A stretch of DNA of 64,000 bases, taken from contig CAIMPI010000016.1 in assembly GCA_903843305.1 (NCBI GenBank), forward strand, positions 62,001 through 126,000, given 5' to 3'. The notes beneath the pieces were generated by a model that was given only the letters and a program-made list of their open reading frames with translations, made no database searches and was not told the origin of the DNA. The position numbers and the translations under genes were made by a program. The DNA is from an uncultured Chlorobiaceae bacterium. GTDB lineage: Bacteria; Bacteroidota; Chlorobiia; Chlorobiales; Chlorobiaceae. Of the stretch, positions 28,400 through 37,818 are shown in pieces (positions within the stretch are counted from its first letter, which is position 1; each line of letters begins with the position of its first letter).

Positions 28400-28990
28400 A
28401 TGGTGCAAACTATAAAGGTGCTCTTTCTGGACAGGGATGGTACAATAAATCAGGATACAGGTTCTTATATTGCATCGAGGGAGCAGTTGCAACTTATTGA
28501 CCGTGCGGATGAAGCTATCTCCCTTGCGCGGAACGCTGGATTCAGGATTGTTATTGTGAGTAACCAGGCGGGTATTGCCAGAGGTATCGCTACAATCGAG
28601 CAGGTTGAAGAGGTGAACCGTTATCTCAATGAATTACTTTCAGCTAAAAATGCCGGTTTTGACCGTTGCTATTACTGTCCGTTTCACCCTGAATATCCTC
28701 ACCCTGAATACGACCGTTTTATTGATTTTCGGAAACCGGCAACGGGGATGGTTGAGTTGGCTATCAATGATTTTTTAGCTGAAGGCTTTATTGTTGATCG
28801 GGATGCGTCGTTTTTTGTCGGAGATAAGACTCTCGATGTTGAGTGTGGTTTACGTGCCGGACTTAGGCCGGTGCTTGTTCGGACTGGTCACAATGAGGAA
28901 AAGCTCTGTTTGGAGCGGAACATCATTCCCGAATTTGTGGCTGACGATCTTTATCAAGCAGTTACGGAGTACATTCTTGTCTCTTCCTGA
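28400..28990 (+). CDS. HAD-family heptose-bisphosphate phosphatase-like protein (GmhB-like)
   Basis: This 196-residue HAD-IIIA phosphatase has the nucleophile motif FLDRDGTIN (Asp11, Asp13), motif II VIVSNQAGIARG and the acidic motif FVGDKTLDVECG. Overall it matches D-glycero-D-manno-heptose-1,7-bisphosphate phosphatase, an LPS-heptose enzyme. The zinc loop is partial: CYYCPFHPEYPHPEYDRFIDFRKP keeps one Cys/His pair but lacks the second Cys pair of the usual CxCRKP. A GGGAG ribosome-binding site lies just after the glgA stop. Substrate assignment is inference. Confidence 0.75.
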   Translation: MVQTIKVLFLDRDGTINQDTGSYIASREQLQLIDRADEAISLARNAGFRIVIVSNQAGIARGIATIEQVEEVNRYLNELLSAKNAGFDRCYYCPFHPEYPHPEYDRFIDFRKPATGMVELAINDFLAEGFIVDRDASFFVGDKTLDVECGLRAGLRPVLVRTGHNEEKLCLERNIIPEFVADDLYQAVTEYILVSS

Positions 28991-29026
28991 CCCACTTTTG
29001 CCTCTTTGCGCCAGACTTTTTCTCTC

Positions 29027-30151
29027 ATGCTGACGCTTTATGTGCACATTCCATTTTGTAAGGTGCGCTGTATCTACTGTGATTTTTTTCTTGTTACGAA
29101 TCAGATACATATCGGAGCATTTTTCAAAGCTCTTTCCCGTGAAACAACTTTCCGATCTGCTGATCTGAAAGGAAAAATGGTTGGTGCCATTCATTTTGGT
29201 GGCGGTACTCCTTCGCTTGTATCTATGCACTATCTTGCCGCATGGCTTGACGAAATTGCCGCTTTGTGCACCTTTGATCCAAATATTGAAATAGCTCTTG
29301 AAGCCAATCCTGAAGATCTCTGTAGCAAGACAATGGATGAACTCCGGGCGATCGGGATAACAAGACTCAGTATTGGCGCTCAGTCGTTTTGTGCCGAAAA
29401 GTTGAGCTTGCTTGGTAGGGCGCATACAGTCGCTGAGTCCCAAAAGGTAACTGCTGGTGCCCTCCAGATTTTTGACTCTGTGAGTATCGACCTGATATGC
29501 GGGGTTCCGGGAGAGCATCTGTCGATGTGGGAAGCCGATCTCGCTACGGCTCTGGCGTTTCGGCCCCACCATCTTTCGGTCTATATGCTCTCGGTTGAGC
29601 CGAAGACTATCCTCTATCGGAAGATAAAGCAAGGAGTGCTTACTGTTCCTGATGATGCGGTGCAAGCTACCTTTTATGAAAAAGCGATCAGTGAAGTGAC
29701 ACTTAATGGGTACAATCATTATGAGGTCTCAAATTTTTGTCTGCCGGGCCATCATTCCCGTTACAATCTTGCAAGCTGGCGGCGCGAGCCATATCTTGGC
29801 TTTGGCCCTTCTGCTCACAGTTTTCTTGTTTATGAGAAGAGCGAGATTCGTACAGCAAACGTTTCAAGCATGACTCGCTATATTGCCGCCCCCGAAAATG
29901 CTGTAGTATTTCGTGAAGAATTATCGGATGCAGAGCGGTTTACTGAGCAGGTTTTTCTATCGCTACGAATAAACAGCGGTCTTAATGTTGAGTTTTTGCG
30001 AAAAGAAAATAAATTGGGGCATCACCTTTCAGAGAATATAGACCAATTGACAGAGAGAGGATGGATTCGGCAAAATGCGGGACTCCTTTACCTTACAGAC
30101 AAAGGCTTTTTATTTGCCGATTATATTGCAGGGGCTCTTATTTTCGGGTAA
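29027..30151 (+). CDS. hemW: HemW-like radical SAM protein
   Basis: This protein of about 374 residues from ATG 29027 (MLTLYVHIPFC; an earlier in-frame ATG at 29006 is less likely) carries the radical-SAM cluster motif C11-X3-C15-X2-C18 followed by Asp-Phe. The Phe after the third Cys, where HemN has Cys, marks HemW, a heme-handling protein, instead of true coproporphyrinogen oxidase. GGGTPS, LEANPEDL and SIGAQSF are the SAM-binding motifs, and FGPSAHSF and the C-terminal winged region ERGWIRQNAGLLYLTDKG are typical. It lies 36 bases after the GmhB-like gene. Confidence 0.88.
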   Translation: MLTLYVHIPFCKVRCIYCDFFLVTNQIHIGAFFKALSRETTFRSADLKGKMVGAIHFGGGTPSLVSMHYLAAWLDEIAALCTFDPNIEIALEANPEDLCSKTMDELRAIGITRLSIGAQSFCAEKLSLLGRAHTVAESQKVTAGALQIFDSVSIDLICGVPGEHLSMWEADLATALAFRPHHLSVYMLSVEPKTILYRKIKQGVLTVPDDAVQATFYEKAISEVTLNGYNHYEVSNFCLPGHHSRYNLASWRREPYLGFGPSAHSFLVYEKSEIRTANVSSMTRYIAAPENAVVFREELSDAERFTEQVFLSLRINSGLNVEFLRKENKLGHHLSENIDQLTERGWIRQNAGLLYLTDKGFLFADYIAGALIFG

Positions 30152-30178
30152 CACAATACATCAGAGTACGTTTCACCC

Positions 30179-32821
30179 ATGACACACCGGACGATTAACC
30201 GCACAATTGCTGCCGTTCTTTTTCTTGTTGCTGAAGTTTTATATCTCCGCACCATGGCTCCTACTTTTTCGTTCTGGGATTGCGGGGAGTTTATTGCCAC
30301 GGCTTATACACTTGGAATTCCACATCCTCCCGGAGCACCGCTTTTCCTCTTGCTTGGGCGTTTCTTTTCCATGATTCCTTTTTTCAGTGATACTGGTGCG
30401 CGGGTTAACCTGATCAGTACTCTCGCCAGTGCAGCAACCATCCTTTTGACCTATCTCATCACAGTGCGGTTGATTATCCTTTACCGACAGAGTGAGCCAA
30501 ACCTTTGGAGTCCTGCTGAAAAGATATCCGCATACGGAAGCGCTGTTATCGGGGCACTGGCCCTTGCATTGTCCGACAGTTTCTGGTTTAACGCCGTTGA
30601 AGCGGAGGTGTACGCGCTTTCATCGTTCTTTACAGCTCTTGTGGTATGGCTGATTCTTCGTTGGTATGAAGAGGAGCCTGAGCCAGGTCACGAACGGTGG
30701 CTCTTGCTGGTCATGTACATTATAGGACTTTCAATCGGAGTGCACCTGCTCAGTCTGCTTGCTGTTTTTGCCGTTGCGCTGGTCTATTATTTTAAAAAAT
30801 ATGAGGTTACGTTTAAATCTTTTGCCCTGCTTATTCTTGCATCGTCAGGCCTGTTTTTTCTGATTTATGTCGTTATCATCAAAGGACTTCCGATTCTCCT
30901 GCAACTGACCTCCTGGTGGGGATTTCTTCTCTTTCTGGCGGTACTCGGCTATGCAATCTGGTATTCACACATGCATCGCAAGGCACTTATGAATACCCTT
31001 CTGATGTCGCTTTTTCTCATTATTATCGGGTATACATCCTATGGAATGATCTATGTGCGGGCGCAAGCAGGGCCCCCGATCAACGAAAACAATCCCTCAA
31101 CATCCGAGACCTTTTTTTCTTACCTCAACCGCGATCAGTACGGCGATATGCCACTCTGGCCAAGACGCTGGTCGCCGGAACCGGTGCATCAGTATTATTA
31201 CCAGCAGTATTCAAGTGACCTTGACTTTTTTCTGACCTATCAGATGCAGAAGATGTACTTCCGCTATTTTGGCTGGCAGTTTATAGGACGCGAGCATGAT
31301 ATGGAGGGGGCGAGGGTAGACTGGTCGGTTCTTTGGGGTATTCCTTTTCTTGTGGGGCTGGTTGGGGCAATAAACCATTTCAGGCGGCAGTGGAAGATGG
31401 GTCTGGTTGTTACCGCGCTTTTTGTGCTTACCGGCGCAGCGCTGGTTATCTACCTTAACCAGACAGAACCTCAGCCGAGAGAGCGCGATTACAGCTATGT
31501 TGGAAGTTTTTTTGCTTTTGCACTCTGGATTGGTATAGGAATAGAGAGTATCTGGCAATGGCTTGGGGAAAGGTTTAAGCTTACTGGCAGGAGCCCTCTG
31601 TTTTTTTCTGTACTAATGGTTGCAGCAGGCCTTTTACTGATTAATGGTCGGATGTTGCAGGCAAATTATCGTATGCACGATCGTTCAGGCAATTATGTCC
31701 CTTGGGACTGGGCCTGGAATATGTTGCAGAGCTGTGAAAAAGATGCCATTCTTTTTACCAACGGGGATAACGATACTTTTCCGTTGTGGTATCTCCAGGA
31801 AGTCGAACGCATCAGGACGGATGTGCGGGTGGTTAACTTGAGTCTTGCCAATACAGGCTGGTACCTCGATCAGTTGAAAAACAGTAGTCCTCGTGGTGCC
31901 AAGCCGGTTGCGTTCAGTTTGAGCGATGGAGAGATTGCCAGTATTACCTATGTTCCTATTGATTCAGTTGATGCAGTGCTTCCTTCATCGGCAGTCCGTC
32001 AGCAGCTTTTGCGTGAGTCACAGCTCCATGGTATTGCTCTGCCGTCCGAGCCTGTTGATACCTTGACCTGGCTGTTGAAGCCCGGATTGACCTACAATGG
32101 TCAGGGCTATCTTCGTCCACAGGATATTGCTGTTTATGAGATTCTGATGAACAACTTTTCCCGGCGGCCACTCTATTTTGCCTTGACGGTCGATCCCGAA
32201 AGCATGATAGGTCTTGAAAACTATCTGCGTCTTGACGGTCTTGCCTACAAAGTGGTACCGATTAAAAGTGCCGATCCTATGAGCTATATTGATCCGGTTG
32301 TGTTGTACAGGAACCTTATGAAGGTCTATCGTTACAGGAATCTCAATAAGGCACAGGTGACTCTTGAAGAGACATCAAGGAGGCTTTGCGGCAACTATAC
32401 ACCACTTTTTGTTCGTCTTGCCCTTGAACTGGCCTCTGATTCTGATGGAATTCTTTCCATTAAAGATTCATCCGGTGCAGAGCGGAAAGTTCGGCGAGGA
32501 ACCCTTTCCTTGCAGGTACTTGATGCTTCGGCCAAACTTCTGCCTCTGTCACAGTATCCCTTAAATCCGGAACTTGCCGGTTCGGTGATCGCCCTTTATG
32601 TCCGTCTTGGTGAAAAGCAGAAAACGTCGGCGTATATTAATTATCTTGAACAATTGGGAGTTCACTCGTCGCCAGCCTCTGACCCTCGCCTTTTTTATGT
32701 TCTTGCAAGGGCATATAAGGATGTTGGGCGGAAAGAGGAGGCGAAACGGATTGTCCAGTCACTTGCCAGGGAGCTGAATGAGCCTGATCTGATAGAAAAG
32801 TTTGAAACAATGAAGGAATAA
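30179..32821 (+). CDS. DUF2723 polytopic membrane protein, putative glycosyltransferase
   Basis: This 880-residue protein opens with the DUF2723 signature: APTFSFWDCGEFIATAYTLGIPHPPGAPLFLLLGR (about residues 27-61), with the catalytic-type Asp-Cys-Gly-Glu-Phe loop that follows the first helix in GT-C enzymes. About ten to twelve hydrophobic helices cover residues 1-500, and the C-terminal 380 residues are soluble with helical repeats. Members are abundant in Bacteroidetes/Chlorobi; a role in glycosylation at the envelope is proposed for the family, substrate unknown. It is 27 bases after hemW and 6 before lpxA. Confidence 0.85.
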   Translation: MTHRTINRTIAAVLFLVAEVLYLRTMAPTFSFWDCGEFIATAYTLGIPHPPGAPLFLLLGRFFSMIPFFSDTGARVNLISTLASAATILLTYLITVRLIILYRQSEPNLWSPAEKISAYGSAVIGALALALSDSFWFNAVEAEVYALSSFFTALVVWLILRWYEEEPEPGHERWLLLVMYIIGLSIGVHLLSLLAVFAVALVYYFKKYEVTFKSFALLILASSGLFFLIYVVIIKGLPILLQLTSWWGFLLFLAVLGYAIWYSHMHRKALMNTLLMSLFLIIIGYTSYGMIYVRAQAGPPINENNPSTSETFFSYLNRDQYGDMPLWPRRWSPEPVHQYYYQQYSSDLDFFLTYQMQKMYFRYFGWQFIGREHDMEGARVDWSVLWGIPFLVGLVGAINHFRRQWKMGLVVTALFVLTGAALVIYLNQTEPQPRERDYSYVGSFFAFALWIGIGIESIWQWLGERFKLTGRSPLFFSVLMVAAGLLLINGRMLQANYRMHDRSGNYVPWDWAWNMLQSCEKDAILFTNGDNDTFPLWYLQEVERIRTDVRVVNLSLANTGWYLDQLKNSSPRGAKPVAFSLSDGEIASITYVPIDSVDAVLPSSAVRQQLLRESQLHGIALPSEPVDTLTWLLKPGLTYNGQGYLRPQDIAVYEILMNNFSRRPLYFALTVDPESMIGLENYLRLDGLAYKVVPIKSADPMSYIDPVVLYRNLMKVYRYRNLNKAQVTLEETSRRLCGNYTPLFVRLALELASDSDGILSIKDSSGAERKVRRGTLSLQVLDASAKLLPLSQYPLNPELAGSVIALYVRLGEKQKTSAYINYLEQLGVHSSPASDPRLFYVLARAYKDVGRKEEAKRIVQSLARELNEPDLIEKFETMKE

Positions 32822-32827
32822 AATATT

Positions 32828-33628
32828 ATGCAGAGTACTATTCATCCAACAGCGATTATCGGTCAGAGTGCTGTTCTTGGGCAGGGCGTAACTGTTGGTC
32901 CCTACACGGTTATTGAGGACGATGTTGAAATAGGTGACGGCACCATGATATGGCCTCATGTACATATTGCCTCAGGTGCACGGATCGGCAACGCTTGCAA
33001 GATCTATTCCGGTGCGGTACTTGCTACTGAGCCTCAAGATCTGAAGTTTTCCGGTGAAAAAACTTATCTTTACGTTGGTGACAGGACGGTCATTCGGGAG
33101 TGCGTCACTCTTAACCGAGGCACAAAGGCGAGCGGTAAGACCGTTATCGGCTCCGATAATCTGTTCATGGCTTATGCGCATGTGGGTCATGACTGTGTGA
33201 TTGGTAATCATGTTGTGGTCGCAAATTGCGTTCCGTTTGGCGGCCATTGTGATGTTGGCGATTATGTCGTCGTAGGGGGACTTGCTGCAGTACACCAGTT
33301 TGTTCGTATCGGCCGCTTTTCAATGATTGGGGGACTCTCAAGAGTCACACTTGATGTCCCGCCGTTTGTCATGGCCTCCGGAAATGACACTTTTCGTTTC
33401 GAGGGTCTCAACGCTATCGGTCTGAAACGGCGAGGCTTTACTTCAGAACAGGTAACCTTGATCAAAGATGCCTACAGGATTCTATTTCAGTCTGGTCTTC
33501 TTCTTGCTAATGCACTTGAAAAGGTGAAATCGGAACTTTCGCCTGAACCTGAAATTCTTGAAATTCTTGACTTTTTTACATCAGGTATTCATGGCAGAAA
33601 ATTTATCAGACCGTTTAATCAACATTAA
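32828..33628 (+). CDS. lpxA: UDP-N-acetylglucosamine acyltransferase LpxA
   Basis: This 266-residue left-handed beta-helix protein (hexapeptide repeats from residue 8, e.g. IIGQSAVLGQGVTVGPYTVI) makes the first acylation of UDP-GlcNAc in lipid A synthesis. The catalytic His is in AYAHVGHDCVIGN, followed by GLAAVHQFVRIGRF and DVPPFVMASGNDTFRFEGLN, matching the family's C-terminal region. It is part of a long + strand operon; lpxH, another lipid A gene, lies at 43754. Confidence 0.93.
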   Translation: MQSTIHPTAIIGQSAVLGQGVTVGPYTVIEDDVEIGDGTMIWPHVHIASGARIGNACKIYSGAVLATEPQDLKFSGEKTYLYVGDRTVIRECVTLNRGTKASGKTVIGSDNLFMAYAHVGHDCVIGNHVVVANCVPFGGHCDVGDYVVVGGLAAVHQFVRIGRFSMIGGLSRVTLDVPPFVMASGNDTFRFEGLNAIGLKRRGFTSEQVTLIKDAYRILFQSGLLLANALEKVKSELSPEPEILEILDFFTSGIHGRKFIRPFNQH

Positions 33629-33643
33629 AATAAATGTGGCAAT

Positions 33644-34627
33644 ATGTCTCGATGGGCCATTGGTATAGATTTTGGAGGTACAGCAATCAAGGCAGGGGTA
33701 GTCAGTGAAGAGCGAGGTATTCTGATTGAAAGGAGGGTATTAACTGATACGGCATCAGGTACTGCAGGAATTGTCGCACAGCTTTCTGGAATTATTGCTG
33801 ATCTTTACCGTAAAGCTTCAAAGATAATGGAGCCGGGAGATTTTGCCGGTGCAGGAGTGGGTGCACCCGGCGCTGTCGATGTAGATAATGGGTCATTGAG
33901 CTATCCTCCAAATCTTCCCGGGTGGACTGTTTTTCCCCTTCGCGACGAACTGCAGAAGTGTCTGATGCAAAATGAAGCGCTTTCGATTTCGGTTGTTCTC
34001 GATAATGACGCCAATGTTGCGGCGTTCGGTGAGGCGATATATGGTGCAGGGCGGGAGTTCAGTGATTTTCTTATGGTGACACTTGGAACAGGTGTAGGTG
34101 GTGGGATTGTGCTGAACAGAAAACTATATCGTGGACCTCATGGTACTGCTGGTGAGGTAGGATTTATGATTATTGATTTTGAAGGCACTGGTATTCATGG
34201 GGGTATTCGGGGTACACTTGAGAGTTTTATTGGTAAAAAGGGAATTGTCGCGCATGCACGCCAAATGATTGATGGAAGTTCAACTGGCTCCTCCGTAGGT
34301 AAATTGTGTGACAATGACTATACACGACTTTCGCCACGACATCTTGAGTATGCGGCACACGAAGGAGACGAAGTTTGCCTTGCGGTATGGGACAGGGTTG
34401 GTTCTATTCTTGGCGTAGGGCTTGCTAACGTCACAGCGCTTATGGATATTAGAAAATTTGTTATTGGAGGAGGGATTTCAGCCGCAGGTAATCTTATTTT
34501 TGTTCCTGCACTTGACCAGCTTAGGCGCTCAACGCTCCCAACCATGCACGAGGGGCTCGAATTAGTACCAGCTCTTCTTGGTAACAAGGCGGGAATGTAT
34601 GGAGCTTCAGCTTTATGTTTTGGCTAA
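33644..34627 (+). CDS. ROK-family sugar kinase lacking the zinc motif
   Basis: This 327-residue kinase has the ROK phosphate loop GIDFGGTAIKAGVV (residues 5-18), the second loop LGTGVGGGIVLN and the catalytic region VLDNDANVAAFGE with the base Asp. Normally the motif GxxGExGH followed by CxCGxxGCxE holds zinc; here GTAGEVGFMI and GIHGGIRGTLESF contain neither the His nor any Cys. The nearest function is glucokinase (glucose to glucose-6-phosphate), but substrate is unproven. It follows lpxA by 15 bases and precedes comF by 18. Confidence 0.82.
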   Translation: MSRWAIGIDFGGTAIKAGVVSEERGILIERRVLTDTASGTAGIVAQLSGIIADLYRKASKIMEPGDFAGAGVGAPGAVDVDNGSLSYPPNLPGWTVFPLRDELQKCLMQNEALSISVVLDNDANVAAFGEAIYGAGREFSDFLMVTLGTGVGGGIVLNRKLYRGPHGTAGEVGFMIIDFEGTGIHGGIRGTLESFIGKKGIVAHARQMIDGSSTGSSVGKLCDNDYTRLSPRHLEYAAHEGDEVCLAVWDRVGSILGVGLANVTALMDIRKFVIGGGISAAGNLIFVPALDQLRRSTLPTMHEGLELVPALLGNKAGMYGASALCFG

Positions 34628-34645
34628 CCATACAGAAATTTGCCC

Positions 34646-35338
34646 ATGCGTCAACAACTGCTTCATCTTCTTTTTCCCCATGTCTGTCTGGTTTGCAAAA
34701 AACTTCTTCTTGCGGGGGAAGGCTACTGCTGTTCATCCTGTATGAGGGAATTTGATCATTTTAGAAGTTCTTCAGAGGCAGAAGAAATGCTTCGTCATAC
34801 CATTACTTCCCATTTTGGAGATCATTTTCCGCTTGAGCGGGGTTGGTGTCGTTATCGGTTTCACAAGAAAAGTGGGTTGCAGCAGGTGCTTCATTCCATG
34901 AAATATGAGGGCCTTTTTAACCTTGGGACAAGTTTTGGACGTCAACTTGGTGATTGGATGCTTTCCGAGGGGGACATCGGAAATATAGATTGCATTGTGC
35001 CGATTCCGCTTCACCGGCTAAAAAAAATAGAACGATCTTATAACCAGTCAGAAAAAATTGCTGAAGGGCTTGCTCAATCGTTACGACAGCCGGTATGCTC
35101 AAAATTTCTTGTGAGAAAAAGGTTTACTGTTTCGCAGACAGGTCTTTCTGCAGATGAGCGGCAGAAAAATACTGAAGGTGCATTTCTGGCAGCAAAAAGT
35201 GTTTGTGGACGTCATGTGCTTTTGGTTGATGATGTTTTGACAACCGGCTCTACGATGGCTGCTGCTGTACAGGCACTACGCGAGGGTGGGGTTGCGAAGA
35301 TCTCTCTTGCGGCTATTGCTGTCGTCGCCAAAGAGTAA
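34646..35338 (+). CDS. comF: ComF-like phosphoribosyltransferase domain protein
   Basis: This protein of about 230 residues from ATG 34646 (MRQQLLHLLFPHVC) has an N-terminal four-cysteine zinc ribbon (CLVC...CCSSC, residues about 14-35) and a C-terminal PRTase fold with the PRPP motif VLLVDDVLTTGSTM. The middle section has DCIVPIPLHRLKKIERSYNQSEKIAEGLA, the ComF consensus. In naturally competent bacteria ComF acts in uptake of single-stranded DNA; its biochemical role is unsettled. A TTG at 34640 is an alternative start. rsmE follows after 9 bases. Confidence 0.9.
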   Translation: MRQQLLHLLFPHVCLVCKKLLLAGEGYCCSSCMREFDHFRSSSEAEEMLRHTITSHFGDHFPLERGWCRYRFHKKSGLQQVLHSMKYEGLFNLGTSFGRQLGDWMLSEGDIGNIDCIVPIPLHRLKKIERSYNQSEKIAEGLAQSLRQPVCSKFLVRKRFTVSQTGLSADERQKNTEGAFLAAKSVCGRHVLLVDDVLTTGSTMAAAVQALREGGVAKISLAAIAVVAKE

Positions 35339-35347
35339 GGTGAGCCC

Positions 35348-36091
35348 ATGGAACTCTTTTATACTTCGACAGAGCATATTGATCTCAAGACGCAGCGCCT
35401 TGTTATTGATGGTGATGAGTTTCATCATCTTGTACGGGTACTCAGAAAAAAAGAGGGGGAACGGATTCTTGTGACCGATGGTAACGGTTTGCGCTGTGAG
35501 GTCAGGATTTCAGATGTTGGTAAAACCTTGCTTAAGGGAGACATTCTCAATCACACAAGACTTGATCTTCCAAAAACAGGGGTAACGGTTGCACTCTCAC
35601 TTCTCAAGGCTCCACAGCGATTTGAGCTTTTTCTGGAAAAATCGACAGAACTTGGCGTCTCCTCTATCATTCCCATGATCACGGCACGGACGCTTTCACT
35701 GTCTTCAACTGAAAAAGTCCAAGGCAAGCTCAACAGATGGAAAACTATTATGCTTTCAGCGGCGCGGCAGTCAAAGCGGTATTATTTGCCACAGCTCAAT
35801 GATCCACTCTCATTCAAAAAAGTTATTGCGCTTCAGGGTTACGATCTCAAGCTGATTCCCTATGAGGGATCAGAGACGCCTCCCGGTGTTCAATGTTCTC
35901 AAAAAAAAACACTTTTTCTCATTGGAGGTGAGGGTGGATTCACTGTTAGTGAGGTAGAGGATGCCGAGAGCGCCGGATTTTGCGAGATTTCCCTCGGGAG
36001 AACTATTCTCAGGGCTGAAACAGCCGGAATTTTTGCAGTCGCCTTTGTGCGCGCACAGCTTCTTGCAGAAGAGTGCGAGGAGTGGTTTTAA
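35348..36091 (+). CDS. rsmE: 16S rRNA (uracil1498-N3)-methyltransferase RsmE
   Basis: This 247-residue SPOUT-class methyltransferase has an N-terminal PUA-like domain (GDEFHHLVRVLRKKEGERILVTDG). The trefoil-knot SAM region is at the C-terminus (LIGGEGGFTVSEVE and the LGRTILRAETAGIFAV loop). It modifies U1498 of 16S rRNA. The exporter gene downstream begins 19 bases after it. Confidence 0.94.
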   Translation: MELFYTSTEHIDLKTQRLVIDGDEFHHLVRVLRKKEGERILVTDGNGLRCEVRISDVGKTLLKGDILNHTRLDLPKTGVTVALSLLKAPQRFELFLEKSTELGVSSIIPMITARTLSLSSTEKVQGKLNRWKTIMLSAARQSKRYYLPQLNDPLSFKKVIALQGYDLKLIPYEGSETPPGVQCSQKKTLFLIGGEGGFTVSEVEDAESAGFCEISLGRTILRAETAGIFAVAFVRAQLLAEECEEWF

Positions 36092-36110
36092 TACCAATAA
36101 AAAAACGATC

Positions 36111-37193
36111 ATGAACCTTATCAAAGCAAACCAGGTTATTCTGATTCTTCTACTCCTGTTTATTTCGGCTCTCTTTTTTGTCATGGTCCGATATTTTATC
36201 ATGGCAATTTTTCTGGCAGCTCTTTTTTCAGCTCTTGTCATGCCGGTATTTAACCGTTTTGAGCGCTGGTTCAGGGGCAACAAAAGCTTGAGTGCGGCAA
36301 TGACCATGCTTACGATGCTGTTTATCCTGGTTCTTCCCGCAGTAACTTTTCTCGGTATTGTTGTCAGACAGGGAATCAGACTAAGTCGTATTGCTGTGCC
36401 CTGGGTTCAACAGCAAATTCTGGAGCCGGTGTCATTCGATCAGAAGCTGCGTGCTCTGCCGTTTTACCCGGAACTTGAGCATTATCGTGAGAATATTCTT
36501 CAGAAGTTTGGAGAGTTTGCTGGTCAAGCGGGTTCGATGCTTTTCAATACCATATCGAATGCTACCTACTCTGCAGCAAATGACCTGTTTCTGTTTTTTA
36601 TTTTTTTTTACACCCTGTTCTTTTTTTTACGGGATGGAAAGGAGTTACTGGCCCGGATTCTCTCCTTTCTTCCCCTGACGCACACGGATCAGTATCGACT
36701 GCTTGACAAGTTTCTTTCAGTAACAAGAGCAACGATAAAAGGGAGCTTGGTAGTTGGGATTGTGCAGGGCTCTCTTGCAGGGCTGGCTCTGCATCTCGCA
36801 GGTATAGACAGTGCTCTATTCTGGGGCACCATCATGTCGCTGATTTCTATTGTACCTGTGCCTGGTCCTCCTCTTGTATGGGTTCCAGCGGTCATCTATC
36901 TTGCCGCGACCGGACAGTATCCCCAAGCCATTGGTGTTCTGCTCTTTTGCAGTATTGTAGTCAGTCAGATTGACAATATTATTCGCCCAATCCTGGTCGG
37001 GCGTGATACCCAGATGCACGAACTGCTCATTTTTTTTGGAACGCTTGGAGGTATAGGGCTCTTCGGCATTTTTGGGATCATTCTTGGCCCCATTGTTGCC
37101 GCTCTTTTCATGACAGTATGGGATATGTTCGGGGAAACCTTCAGGGAGTACCTTTCAGAACTCAAAAGCGATAGACCACCCAATCATGGATGA
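36111..37193 (+). CDS. AI-2E family (PerM/UPF0118) membrane transporter
   Basis: The start ATG 36111 gives MNLIKANQVILILLLLFISAL, 360 residues. An in-frame ATG at 35961 lies inside rsmE and is not credible. Seven to eight hydrophobic helices are visible, with the family region GIVQGSLAGLALHLAGIDSALFWGTIMSLISIVPVPGPPLVWVPAVIYL and DNIIRPILVGRDTQMHELLIFFGTLGGIGLFG. Family members export small molecules such as AI-2 or act as sodium/proton antiporters; the substrate is unknown here. It ends the long + strand run and faces a terminator. Confidence 0.88.
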   Translation: MNLIKANQVILILLLLFISALFFVMVRYFIMAIFLAALFSALVMPVFNRFERWFRGNKSLSAAMTMLTMLFILVLPAVTFLGIVVRQGIRLSRIAVPWVQQQILEPVSFDQKLRALPFYPELEHYRENILQKFGEFAGQAGSMLFNTISNATYSAANDLFLFFIFFYTLFFFLRDGKELLARILSFLPLTHTDQYRLLDKFLSVTRATIKGSLVVGIVQGSLAGLALHLAGIDSALFWGTIMSLISIVPVPGPPLVWVPAVIYLAATGQYPQAIGVLLFCSIVVSQIDNIIRPILVGRDTQMHELLIFFGTLGGIGLFGIFGIILGPIVAALFMTVWDMFGETFREYLSELKSDRPPNHG

Positions 37194-37205
37194 CCTCAAA
37201 AACAA

Positions 37206-37227
37206 AAAGCGGCCTTCCGGTCGCTTT
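37206..37227. terminator. Terminator between AI-2E exporter and ndk (bidirectional)
   Basis: AAAGCGGCC-TTCC-GGTCGCTTT forms a nine-pair stem with a tetraloop (one G-T pair). On the minus strand it is followed by a T-rich run (TTTTTGTTTTT), so it chiefly serves ndk; on the plus strand the downstream bases are less T-rich. Confidence 0.75.
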
Positions 37228-37251
37228 ATTGTTGTTCAATTTCTCTGAAGC

Positions 37252-37674
37252 TTAATTTCCTCTGACAGCCTCTTCAGTTGAGAAGAAAAAGGATGCTTCG
37301 ATGGCTGCGTTCTCATCGGAGTCAGAGCCGTGGACGATGTTCTCACCCTTGCTGTCAGCATAGAGTTTACGGACAGTGCCTTCGTCCGCCTGAGCAGGAT
37401 CGGTGGCGCCAATGACGGTGCGGAAGTCTGCAACAGCATTATCTTTCTCAAGAATCATTGGTACACAGGGACCAGAAGACATGAACTCAACCAGCTCGCC
37501 GTAGAAAGGGCGTTCGCGGTGCACAGCATAAAATTCTCCGGCAGTCTCTGTAGTGAGTCTGATTTTTTTCATGGCCACAACGCGAAAGCCAGCACGTTCG
37601 ATGTGGTTAATGACGGCACCGATAAGATTCTTGCGGACGCAATCGGGTTTCAGGATGGTCAGTGTTCTTTCCAT
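37252..37674 (-). CDS. ndk: Nucleoside diphosphate kinase
   Basis: This is a 140-residue protein from ATG 37674 ([19 protein letters not shown]); an in-frame upstream ATG at 37698 is unlikely. The catalytic His lies in [22 protein letters not shown], and [22 protein letters not shown] is also canonical. The enzyme equilibrates nucleoside di- and triphosphates in the cytosol. Confidence 0.96.
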   Translation of the reverse strand: MERTLTILKPDCVRKNLIGAVINHIERAGFRVVAMKKIRLTTETAGEFYAVHRERPFYGELVEFMSSGPCVPMILEKDNAVADFRTVIGATDPAQADEGTVRKLYADSKGENIVHGSDSDENAAIEASFFFSTEEAVRGN

Positions 37675-37818
37675 GGTTGTGGATATAATATTATTCATTA
37701 CTAAAGATAAAAAGCTCGAGCGAAGATACAGAAATGCGCTGGATTATTGAAACTCGCGGGCATCTATTCCTCTTGGTTGGATCTCGTGTTTTCATGCTGA
37801 TTTATCCGATAATTTTTC

